Shown: piece by piece, positions 1 through 11,020 of the stretch | Position numbering within the stretch: position 1 is the stretch's first letter | Layout: the number at the start of each line of letters is the position of its first letter | NCBI RefSeq assembly: GCF_964340395.1 | Contig: NC_135571.1 | Location: 500,001 to 521,000, forward strand | Direction of reading: 5' to 3' | From: Glandiceps talaboti | Taxonomy: Eukaryota > Hemichordata > Enteropneusta > Spengelidae | Length of the DNA: 21,000 bases | The notes under the pieces: model-generated | Told to the model about the DNA's origin: nothing | Databases searched by the model: none | What the model saw: the letters and a program-made list of their open reading frames with translations, nothing else | Made by a program: the position numbers and the translations under genes

Positions 1-84
1 TCTAGGAAGTGCATTGATGCATTGAAAGACTTTATATGTATACAAAATATATGGTTTTCATAACTTATTTATAAATCTCTCAGG

Positions 85-950
85 ACCACCACCAGCACCA
101 CGACATCACCACGACATCACCACGATATCACCACGACATCACCACGACATCATCACGACATCACCACGATATCATCACGATATCACCACGACATCATCAC
201 GACATCATCACGACATCACCACGATATCATCACGATATCACCACGACATCACCACGACATTACCACGACATTACCACGACATCATCACGACATCACCACG
301 ACATCACCACGACATCACCACGCCATTACCACGATATCACCACGACATTACCACGACATTACCACGACATCATCACGACATTACCACGATATCACCACGA
401 CATTACCACGACATCATCACGACATCACCACGACATCATCACGACATTACCACGACATCATCACGACATCATCACGACATTACTACAACATCGCCAAGAC
501 ATCACAAGCACCAGCACCACGACATCATCACATTACCACGACATTACCACGACATCGCCACGACATTACCACGACATTACCACGACATCACCACGACATC
601 ATCACGACATCACCACGACATCACCACGATATCACCACGACATTACCACGACATCATCACGACATCATCACGACATTACCACGATATCACCACGACATTA
701 CCACGACATCATCACGACATCACCACGACATCATCACGACATTACCACGATATCACCACGACATTACCACGACATCATCACGACATCATCACGACATTAC
801 TACAACATCGCCAAGACATCACAAGCACCAGCACCACGACATCATCACATTACCACGACATTACCACGACATCGCCACGACATTACCACGACATTACCAC
901 GACATCACCACGACATCATCACGACATCATCACGACATCATCACCACCAC
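85..950. repeat. 11-bp minisatellite (unit near CACCACGACAT)
   Basis: About 75 tandem copies of an 11-bp unit. Variants are mostly C/T changes (CGACAT or CGATAT, CATCACC or CATTACC, CACC or CATC). Irregular spacer units holding TACTACAACATCG and CAAGCACCAGC occur near 478 and 797. Confidence 0.95.
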
Positions 951-1167
951 TGCTAACACCACAATTTTATTATTCTCATTTACATAGGTGATTACTGCGG
1001 AGATATGTAACGGGTCTGGATTGCCAGCTAGTATACCTACTGAGACTGCGCACATCAATTAGATGACGCATGAATATCAAGACTGCTCACATTTCAATAT
1101 AATTTGCATATGGTTTACATATTCTATAAATGACTTTTACAAGACATTCTTTATATTCAGTACTCAC

Positions 1168-1391
1168 GCTAGACAATATCTTTTGTTAGGACAGACTAAT
1201 TTGAGCAAACTTTTTGTTGCAATTTCTGCGATAGATGCTTTAGAATATTTCGTTTCACATTTCATTGTATGTTCCATAATGTCTTTTGGTTGCACATGTG
1301 TGTTCTTTTCGAAGTCGTATATACGTCGGAGTAAATCACCAACAAACAGTAAATTGTTATTATATCGCGTCTTATCATATTTCCTAATTAT
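1168..1391 (-). CDS. Candidate internal exon resembling the Cdt1 C-terminal winged helix
   Basis: A frame of 75 codons is open between TAA at 1392-1394 and TGA at 1164-1166. It has protein-like composition: LLFVGDLLRRIYDFEKN, then a helix PKDIMEHTMK, YSKASIAEIA and SLLKLVCP. This spacing of hydrophobic residues (L-L-R-x-x-Y-x-x-E-K, then M, then S-x-x-E, L-L-x-L-x-P) recalls the C-terminal winged helix of Cdt1, the replication-licensing factor that binds MCM. A strong donor GTGAGT follows codon AGC at 1167. No strong acceptor is visible upstream and no other Cdt1 exon was found, so it may be a pseudogene fragment or chance. Confidence 0.33.
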
Positions 1392-1511
1392 TTAATCATA
1401 TTTTTAGTCTTTATCTTGTAGTTCTGTGTTTATTCGAAAACTGTATTTTACTTATTCTATCACTTCAAGATCATAATAAAAGAAATCAACTTAACCTTGG
1501 AAAGCTTATTA

Positions 1512-1603
1512 CTTGTTTGTTTGTTTTGTTTGTTTGTTTGTTTGTTTGTTTGTTTGTTTGTTTGTTTGTTTGTTTGTTTGTTTGTTTGGTTGGTTGGTTG
1601 GTT

Positions 1604-1648
<45 letters not shown>

Positions 1649-1651
1649 ATA
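1512..1651. repeat. Compound microsatellite (TTTG)n (GGTT)n (AAAT)n
   Basis: TTTG units to about 1588, then GGTT to about 1604, then TAAA units to 1651. Long apparent reading frames across it are simple-sequence artefacts. Confidence 0.95.
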
Positions 1652-2296
1652 CAACCATTGAAGCCGTTGTCTAGATATGCCTCTGATCAAAACAGTGGGA
1701 CATAATTTGATGATGCCTTCTAAGTCTTCCCCTTACCACACTATCAAACTGACATACAGGCGCACGTGATAAGCAGAATGAGACAAGTTTCATGCAAAGA
1801 CACACAATGTAATCAGTGTCGGCAACTTATCAAAGTATAAACACCACATAATCCCCGGATGCCATAACTTTGTTTACTGGTAGAACGCTACACATTATAA
1901 TGACGGAGTGTGCTAAAGACGTCGCGTGAATCTTCATCAGATCTTCTTTTTCTTCTTCATCTCCTTCGCTCCATCTTCAAATTACTTTCTACCAGCATAT
2001 CTCTTTTTCTTAAAATCTTTCCTTTAGTATTTTCGTTCTTTCAAGTTATGCAAGTCATTCATATCCTCTTCTCATTAATTTCACATCACTTTCTCAAGAA
2101 AACAGTAGTTTGGAGAAAAGCGTTTACCTTGATTATACTTTATTCAATAAACATTTTAAAAGTGGAAAGCCGTCTCTAAAGAGAAAGGATAACTTGTAAA
2201 TCTACTTTGTTATTTCAAACAACTTGAATGTTAAATGTGATAAAATACATTGGTTGTATTCACTTTCATTTATCAGTACAGAGTTAGTATCAATTA

Positions 2297-2371
2297 ATTG
2301 GCGGAAATGACGTATGAGACTTGCGAGGCGACTCCTGTTAAACTTATTGTTAATGCAAGTCACTTCCGCCT
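2297..2371. promoter_or_regulatory. Inverted GGCGGAA(A/G)TGAC pair, possible E2F/ETS/CRE-type promoter element
   Basis: TTGGCGGAAATGACG lies at about 2299 and GTCACTTCCGCC at 2360-2371, forming 12-bp near-identical inverted arms. The left arm resembles an E2F site followed by a CRE half-site; the right arm read on the minus strand resembles an ETS site (GGAAGTGA). No transcript start is identified. Confidence 0.3.
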
Positions 2372-3391
2372 AAGTTCGGATCGACTGATTATCTCATTGT
2401 TATCCAAGATTTAAATGTGAATTAACGAGGTATCCTTGTCATTTAAGGACAATGACCCTACCAATAACATGAAGTAAATATCTTAACAAAGACTATTGAT
2501 GAAAATGTATAACATAGTATCATCTTTTGTAAAATGGGAGGTATTTATTTTCAAGATTGCTGAAATATCCATGGTAGTAAAATTGTATTTTTCAATGAAA
2601 GCAAAGTACATGTAAAGTGGTTAATGTTAGGAAATCAGTTTTGCAATCGTTCGATGATTATGGAACAAAAAGGGAGAACTAAACCAGACTAGAAACTCTG
2701 TAAAATGAAAGACGTCATTCTGATTGTTGTGAGAACTTACAATATATCGACCCGAAAGCTCTGAACTGTCACTGTAATACTGATTACAATGTACTAACAT
2801 TCTCTTCAGTTTTGTTTATAATTAGTATTAATATAGAAAAGCCTTCCCTTAATCTGAACATAGGAACAATTCTATCAACGGATAACTAAATCTAAACCGG
2901 AAGTCCTACAGAATTTGATATTTTATATTCATATTTCCGATAACAAGTATTCACAAGAATTTGGCGGAAAAATATACAAAACTGAACGGAACTTTGAAGT
3001 GCATTTTACTAGGTTTATGTGATCGATACATTTCTATCTTACTCAAACAAAGAATGACAATTACAAGATAAAATTTTCTAATTAATGTTTTTTAAATACT
3101 AACACTTGTAAACATTTTAGGCATTTCATAGCCTTGTTTAATTGGACTTTTTTGAATGTCATTGAATGACAACTACATGTACACCCACTACCAATTGTGG
3201 AACACATTGAATTCCTATTGATTTAAACCCCGTCAATGAATAACAAATTAAAGAACGTTCAAATTTATGAAAGTGAATTCTTCAACGTAGTAAAGTACCA
3301 AATCTAAATTAAAACCGGTTATCTCCCAAATATTGTAATGTGGTCGTCAGTAGGATACATTGTATTACCCTTTCTATAAGCTTACAAGATA

Positions 3392-3428
3392 TGACGTATG
3401 TGATATGGTAGTGACGTAACTGACGTAT
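3392..3428. promoter_or_regulatory. Cluster of three TGACGTA CRE-like sites
   Basis: TGACGTA occurs at 3392, 3412 and 3421, all in the same orientation. These are CREB/ATF-like half-site extensions. No gene start is recognised next to them. Confidence 0.3.
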
Positions 3429-4214
3429 GTATTGTATGCTTGACGAGAGTGAGGTTGGTGACGAGAGTGAGGTTGGTGACTTTTACTGCATAATTTACTG
3501 TAAACCAACATACAATGACATTGAACTATGAAGACTAGAAACCTAACTTCCAGTTCCTAAACTACCTTCGTGTTAATTCGGAGATTAATTCATGACGGTA
3601 TTTGTTAGTTTTCTTCTGTTCGCTGCACGCATTTAGGGTAGTCACCTAACGATTGGAAGAATAAGGAAAGGTTAAAGGTCAAACATACACATTAATATGT
3701 ATATTAATAGAAATTAGTTTTGAATGTTTTCTGTGAACTCCATTTGATTCTGATTCACTGGTATGCATATTGAAAAATTAATGGTTATTTTACAACTTTG
3801 TTTGTAATTGTAATTATCCAATCTCTCTCTGTGATTCAAGACTCAAACCCATAGACGATGGAGACTCCAAAGTCTATGCTAAAACCAAACTGGTAAATAC
3901 TTATTGGTACACGTGAATTTGCTGCAATTAGTGGCAAACGAAAATGTTTTGGTTTCGTAGGGATCCTATCCCAATCCCATTATAATGAATTCGACCGTTT
4001 CTCGTTCAACCTGCATACACATAGATGAACTAGTAACGTAAGATACTCTAAAGATATAATGCAATTTGCATATTTGATACAAAACGAGTTATATACTTAC
4101 GGATATGGCAAATAAACTGTTTCTTTTTCTTACAACACTCATCATCTAACATGTAGGATATGGGTTTGGATCGCTTCCTATTTTACAAAAAGGGGATAAC
4201 ATTTGTACCTAATT

Positions 4215-4215
<1 letters not shown>

Positions 4216-4271
<56 letters not shown>
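4216..4271. repeat. (ATC)n microsatellite
   Basis: About 18 perfect ATC/CAT units. The poly-histidine frame that spans it is an artefact of the repeat. Confidence 0.95.
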
Positions 4272-4720
4272 GAAGAGTCATTCGTGCAGGTGAATAGTTA
4301 CAAAAACATTAAACAAAGTGATGGTACACATATCGGACTGATCATTTTCTCGGGGAGGGGGGAGTTGATTTTTCAATCGAATATAGAAAAAGTCTCTGAC
4401 CGTCTCTGTAAAACCAAAGCAGTTAACTTCACTATAACTTGTTTCTAGAACATGGTGAACCCCTCTCCACCATATTATATTCACACTCCAAGCATTTCAT
4501 CATGACGCAGGGAATAGACTCTTTTGACTACGTCTCGCATTAAAATATTTTACAAGACAGCAACATCATATAATTAGCATATAATATTTATATAGGGTTG
4601 AAGTGCCAAAGTGAAAGTTTAATAGCATCTCGACAGTAAAAGATAGGGGGAAGAGCTTTAGACAGGGATATGTCCACCTCTCACGGGGATCTCCATCTAG
4701 AAGCTCTAGATTTTGTTTGC

Positions 4721-4726
4721 TTTATT
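4721..4726 (-). promoter_or_regulatory. Poly(A) signal AATAAA of the protease gene
   Basis: TTTATT on the plus strand reads AATAAA on the minus strand, 48 bases after the TAG of exon 15. The distance suits a short 3' UTR. The hexamer is common in AT-rich DNA, so on its own it is only moderate support. Confidence 0.4.
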
Positions 4727-4773
4727 ATTTTAGATAATATTCTATATTTTGATAAAACATCAAATCACTCAAC

Positions 4774-5126
4774 CTACTTCAACTGGCAACAGTCTTGACC
4801 AGTTTCTTCACATGCTCGGCTTGTGTTCTTTGGTTGTCTTTTTGACCATCCGGCTGTTTCCATGTTAACAGCAACGCCATCAACCCACATAAAATCGCCT
4901 TCGGATGTGATGTCATCACAGCCAACCCAGTAAGCCTTCTTGATAGGTACAGGTAAAGTTTTGGCATAGTTTCGTACTTCAGAATGGATGACGTCATCTT
5001 GAACTATGGCTAGGTGTGACGTTAAAGGCGTATCCAGGTCTTCACAGTAAGATTTGGCATTGTTCCAAGACAAGACAGATTCTAAAACAAAGATGAAGAT
5101 GTCTGATCCAGCACACGTCCACTGGT
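4774..5126 (-). CDS. Exon 15: C-type lectin domain 2, apparently incomplete at the C-terminus
   Basis: The acceptor is TTTCCTACAG. The frame gives [47 protein letters not shown] and DCCQLK, then TAG. These are C-type lectin landmarks, but the usual W-N-D...C...Y-I-C-E end is absent, and QPK stands in place of the QPD/EPN sugar motif. Either the protein ends here, supported by an AATAAA about 50 bases on, or the bases GTAGGT overlapping the stop are a donor to a last exon I did not find. Confidence 0.85.
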
Positions 5127-8100
5127 CTGTAGGAAAATCAATAACAAGATGTAAAGTGAATGCCTTTCGTAGACCATGTCACTTAGTTCCACAAGCATTA
5201 TTGGATTGTGAAATTCTGAACTACCATAAATGGAATCTCACTTAATTTGTAAGCTGGGCAGGAATTTACATGATCTACGAAAGACTTGTGTGTAGGTGAA
5301 CTTTGAGGCGATGCAAAAAAGTTCAGTTCACCATAATGGTAAGAACTGGAGATGTGTATTAAGTTACATAGTGATCCAAACCTCGTTCTCAACACACACA
5401 ATGAACCTCATTCGGGCATGCGTAGGAGCCGACCACTGAACTTTTACTTATTTGCACATTTTCATTATAGCCATCATCTCAGACTGGTATCACTGTAGCA
5501 ATAGTAGGTACAACATACGCCACCTTCTTTGGCCAATGAGAATAATTGGCGGTCTCAGATAGTGTCGTAAAAAGGTCTATGGTTTTATGAAGAATGACGG
5601 GCATAGACATAGCAATGACAAGCTTACCTGAACCTTGACAGTCGACAGAACAATCTTCGTTTTCTTTCTCCATTCCTTCACAGATAGTGACTGTTTCACA
5701 CTTTCGAGTTCTATGTCGTTTGCCCCAACTTAAACCACCAACACAAACAGCAGGATCTGTCAGTTCACATGTGCTCCATTCTGTCCAAGCTCCCCAATCT
5801 TTCCCAGTTTGTTCAGCCACTGACAAAATAGAAATATATCAATAACTGAATATTGATTATCAGGGAGCCTTCAGTAATTACAAGGGGGAGGGGGATCATT
5901 CACAGTACTAGTCCGTTGTGTAAAATGTGACCCTTCCGTCTTTTTATAGGTGTTCCTCCCTCAGTTGCCTTTCTCTAAAACATGACCCTCCCCTGTTGAA
6001 ATATCCCACCAATGATTCAAAAACATCAGGTTAGAATGACAAAAGTAAAATACTCTTAATAACGTGTAGTTGTCAGACATTAAGCAATGATTATACTATA
6101 TCAAAATTTTTAAAATGAATTTTCAACTATAGTCTTTAACGGAATTTGTCAAATACAACCACATTTTGAACAAACCCAATTAATCAAGAGATACAAAGCT
6201 AGTCTGTTTACGTATGTACGTCACGTTCTCTCTCCAGATCCACTTCAAATGAGTTCATGCGATTTCACAAACGAGCAAAACGAAATGACAGATCCGTGGT
6301 ATAGACAGGCCAATTGGAAGCAGACATAAATTACAAACCTTCAATGCTGTACACATCTAGAGCATTAATTGTACCTGTACCAGTGTAACATTCATCAGAA
6401 GGTCCGCCATCTTGGTACAATAAATTGTCGTCTGCCGTACTCATACTGAAACATTTCCCGCCAAAACGAAGTGCAGCAATGTCATGCATCAAGTGCGCAG
6501 CAGCAAGAACACAGTTCTGAAATTAGAAAGTCACGTATAAGGACGTATTACTTTGTCTAACCTATGTGCTAAATTTGAATCAATCAAGCTAGGCATGAAC
6601 AAGTAATAGACACAGAGTAGAGAGACAGATAATGATGTAATTCATTTTGTAATCCTTTTACACATCACAGTGAAATCAAGTGAAAGTCTGATAAGAAGTT
6701 ATCAAAATTAAATTGAACTTACTCGGGCTGGATCATCTCTCTCCCAGTAGTTGCCTGTTATATAGGGATTACCAGTTCCTTCAAGAGTTGTTAACAGTTC
6801 AGACTCGCCTACATCACGCCAGCAACCAATCCAAGTGTAACCTACAGAATATATATATATACATAGAGTTTCATCCTTCTTTCGCCAAGTAGAGTGCTCG
6901 ATCACCTTGGAGAGCTATCATATACGATCCTTCTGGTGAAACGGTCCGTAGTGTAAATCCACAATGTGATATGAGACTCGTCTTCTTATGTATATATATA
7001 TATAATTTATGACAGAAATTAGTATTACTTTAGTTTCTTTTCTTTATGTAAATATTCACATAGTTAAGCATAAGTTGGAAACCGATCTATATAGTAAACC
7101 CATCGCATCTCACTAACATTCAACTTACTGACTTCATCCGGGCATAGAATATCCATACATGTTCGTTTTTCAATATCATCACCCTGACATGGCAGTCCAT
7201 TCTCTGATGGAGGCGGGCTATTACATTCCCTATTTCTCGTCTGAATTCCACCGCCACACGTGACTTCACATTCAGTCCAAGAGGTCCAATATGACCATCC
7301 ACCATGGAATGAATCTTAAAGATAACATAGTATAAAGATGGTCTGTGCATACATAGTCATTTACTGAAGAACAAACTTCTAATACATCTTCTTTCGCGGT
7401 AATCTTTGCCTATTTTTTCAACCTCCATACAACGATTCTTTTGTGTGTCTACATGACGTCATTATAATTCACCCCATCGTCATTTTTTCCCTTTCACTAT
7501 GCGTTAATGGAAATGGCACTGAGATCAATATCAATGATAGCTGTATTAACGCTTATTACTTACAGACAGAATATTACAATGTAACACTCACAGACATGGT
7601 TTATTCGGTGAATACATTATTTTGAATAAAGTCACAGGCATTTTGTGGACATTTATGATCTGGGATTACACTAACTATTTATGGTACTGAAAGTTTGTCT
7701 AGTAATAACCTTATTTGATTGCCACTTTTGTGAGACACTGTTGCAGTAATTATTACACTCATGCAGTTACTGCTACACTCATGCATTTACTGCTACAGCC
7801 ATGCAGTTACTGCTACACTGTTGCATTAACTATTACACTCATGTAGTTACTGCTACACTGTTGCAGTTACTGATACATCCATGCAGTTACTGCTACACTC
7901 ATGCATGCGCAATTACTGCTACATACTCTTGCAGTAACTATTACACTCATGCAATTACTGCTACAGACTCATGAAAAGGCACACAGAAGCTCACTGAGCA
8001 AATAAATAGAGATCTACTTCAATTATAATGACAGACTGTGCTTTCCCCACAACTTTGATCTTGTCGTATTTTGTAAAGGACTTTGCTTGTTTACCACCTG

Positions 8101-10394
8101 TACAACTCACATATTAGGGTGTTTGTGGAATAGTGTGCTGAGACTATCAAAGTGTGTTGTACGCTACATTATTAGTTTGAACTTTGACAGTTTCACACCG
8201 ACGGATTTTAAATGTCTGGATACAGTATGACGTCTCTAAAAAGGCGATACTTGGGGAGTCCAGAACAGTTGTTTCACTTTACGGGCAAATAAACAATGTG
8301 TGTGCAGATAACCCTACCGAAATTGGAAATTGTATTTTGCTGTTTTGCAACTCTCTGGTCACTGTTTTGGAAGTCCTTGGTAAAACTTTAGAAGTAGCTG
8401 TTTTTAAACTGACAGGTCGCAGGTCACATGTAGAAGTCACACTTTCGCTATTCACCGTCCCAGTTTTGAAAGTTTTGAAAGCATTGAAAGTTGCCTGTCG
8501 TACTTTTGGAAGTCACAGGTAACATGCACTTTAGAAGTCGCTGCTTTGTAACTCACAGGTCTAGGTCACGTGATCGGTCCTCCATACGAACAAACGTATT
8601 TATATAGAAAGAGTCAAACTTACTGGAACAGCCGTAAAATGTACTGACATCAGCTATGTCTGAGGGCGACATACCATCTCGTTGTCCAAGTATAGCAGGA
8701 TCAACTGGTTGTATTGGATCTAGAGTTGGTATAGTACGATCGATAGCAAATGAATTTGCACGATAGTGTAACAGAGATTCATAATCATAGTTTACTTCTT
8801 GCAAAAGTGCCGATGGATGAATCACAAAATTGCTCTCTCTACCTGTAAAGTGTAACAGAAGAACACTAACGTTACGTACAGTCACAATGACAGACAGACT
8901 TTCGAAATTTTAAACCATTTTCAGACTATAACTATAACTGTGATATGTTGATATAATCTATTGATATACATTGATGTAAATACACTCTCAGTAGAGTTGT
9001 AAAACTCTGTACGGCTTTGATAGCAAGTTTTTCCCAAATGGCGACACGTATTCAACTGTTTTTCAGGGACTTCCAGTGTGGTGAACTTCCACGATGGTCG
9101 AATGTATGGAATCTGCAGGCTTCAGGTTCGAGCCCCGTCGCTGCCATTTGTTTCTGAATGGCTAAAAGCCGTGGGGAACATTTGAACCACTGTTATCTCA
9201 TTCGACCCAGCTGTAGCTGTATAGTTTGGAACCTTGTAGGATAGAGGTTACAATTGTGAACGCTTGAATGTGAAGTCTTCTGTGCCGATATAGTTCCAGG
9301 TGTAATAATCGCAAACCTCGCAAAGCGCGTTGACTTGGAAAGCTCTGTAAAAACTATACTGACCGACACCTTATTATGGTTATACATTGTCAGTTTTTAT
9401 CTCTTATTATAACACTTTAGAAAGTGATTTTTCCTATTTTTCCTTCGAATTAATTTAAAAAATCAACATTGCCCTCTCTCCTATTTGTGATTAGGAAGCC
9501 GTCAGTATTTAAAAAGAGGAGGGCTGGGGGGGGGGGGGGATTGGGGGAGGGGGTCACTTTTACAAATTGGTTCTCAGGGGAGAGCCATATTTTAGAAAAT
9601 GTAAACTATGGGAGGGTCATATTTTACTTAGACTCATTGTAGCGTGTAACATTACATTATTTTGTGTTTTTTTTGTCACCCCATCGCTGCCACCAGTTCC
9701 AAATCAAATTGTTGCCATTCGGGTTAGGGTTATTGTACCATGATGCCTATATCAATTGAATTGATTGTCAGTTAATGCGATGTGATGAGAGGAGTGAACC
9801 AGGTGTAAAAATGGAGCAGTTGGGTAAGATACTTGGGGTAATGTTGGATTTAATACATTGCTTTCACACACATGCATATGGTGCGGCGGTAGTAGTGGGA
9901 AATAACCAATGGCTTTAAAACTTTCAACATGGTGGCAGCGGTGGGATTAAGTCGTTATCATTGATTCTGAGACTCGTGACCTTTTACATGTCTAACACCA
10001 TCCTAATAGACTCAGCACTTCATACTTGATGAAATTGCAGTACACTTAAAAAACAAAAGAAATTCTCTTACGCGTCGATAGGGGTATTCCTTTACAAACT
10101 GCTCGTTGATTTTGGTTGCTGTCAAATTACCGGAAAAGTATATGTAAAGATTACAAGGTGTACACCTACCCCTTATGATATTGTCATAGTTCACTTTCAC
10201 AAATTCGTCTCTGTCATCTCGCGATTGCTCGTGTAGAAATCCAACTGAGTGTAATAGTTCGTGCATAGTTACTCCAATGGTGTAACATCCAGATTCCAAT
10301 GACAGCAACTGTGGACCATATGGGTTTCTTCCGATGAATGATCTACATCTGTTAACGTTGGACAAAACAGTAATACAGGATAAAGGTACAGATC

Positions 10395-10448
<54 letters not shown>

Positions 10449-10970
10449 CGAATAATACAGCTAAAAAGTATGCAATGCGATTGCGCTATCTGACAGACAG
10501 GAATGGTCAAAAACCTACTGAATGAAATTCAACTACACACAAATGAACGGCGAATGTAAAACTTAAATTATATCTACAATTTGTCATTTTCCTCCCAAGT
10601 TCAAGCAAGTGTGTATCAAAAGCTAAATTGTATGTATTATTTATCCAAAGCTAAGTTTCTATTCAAAAATAGGGCCAAGAAAAGTTATGAGATCTGATCT
10701 GTTCACGTCTATTGGTGGGGAATAATTTCGATTTTTCAGTAAATCACTGCTTTCAAATCTTGTAAGCGCGGGAAATCGATGTTATAGTAGTTAAAATAAT
10801 TAGATGATCTTCAAAGTGGGTGGTAGTCAGTGACACTTACCCGCCATCTTTGGAGATGTTTACATAACTTGTCTGGTCTGTACGTTCAATAAATGTCAAA
10901 CACGTCTTGTCTTCAATCTTGGTCATAGCATTACTGATAGTCTGCTTTTCATATGAGCCTTTAAAACAAC

Positions 10971-11020
<50 letters not shown>

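Larger units (their letters stand above)
1652..4215. other. AT-rich stretch with no recognisable gene
   Basis: I find no convincing exon on either strand. The open frame at 1910-2179 (plus) is a Ser/Leu/Phe-rich chance frame. Two promoter-like spots are listed separately (2297-2371, 3392-3428), and an 18-bp direct duplication GACGAGAGTGAGGTTGGT lies at about 3442-3477. Confidence 0.6.

Noticed and set aside
85-950. CRISPR-like array of short repeats
   Set aside because: The units are contiguous 11-mers without unique spacers, and the DNA is clearly from an animal.
1204-1280. Minus-strand KCETKY as the missing C-E end of the lectin domain
   Set aside because: The surrounding residues do not fit a lectin C-terminus and the frame extends far upstream, better explained as the separate Cdt1-like exon.
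1063-1395. A 110-residue plus-strand frame
   Set aside because: Cys/Phe/Ile-rich composition typical of the antisense of a coding frame; the opposite strand has the more protein-like reading and a donor site.
4278-4484. Minus-strand frame as the missing last exon of lectin domain 2
   Set aside because: It has no W-N-D or Y-I-C-E pattern and no phase-compatible acceptor. It is more like a repeat whose 3' end is the ATG microsatellite.
7443-7625. Short plus-strand frame with several Asn and Cys
   Set aside because: Sixty codons without homology, splice support or codon character; intronic to the minus-strand gene.
8184-8522. A 112-residue plus-strand gene
   Set aside because: The frame spans imperfect nucleotide duplications, has no domain resemblance, and lies antisense in an intron of the supported gene.
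9066-9146. A functional tRNA-Leu gene
   Set aside because: The B box is good, but acceptor and T-arm pairing fail and no proper A box or anticodon arm is visible; SINE head is preferred.
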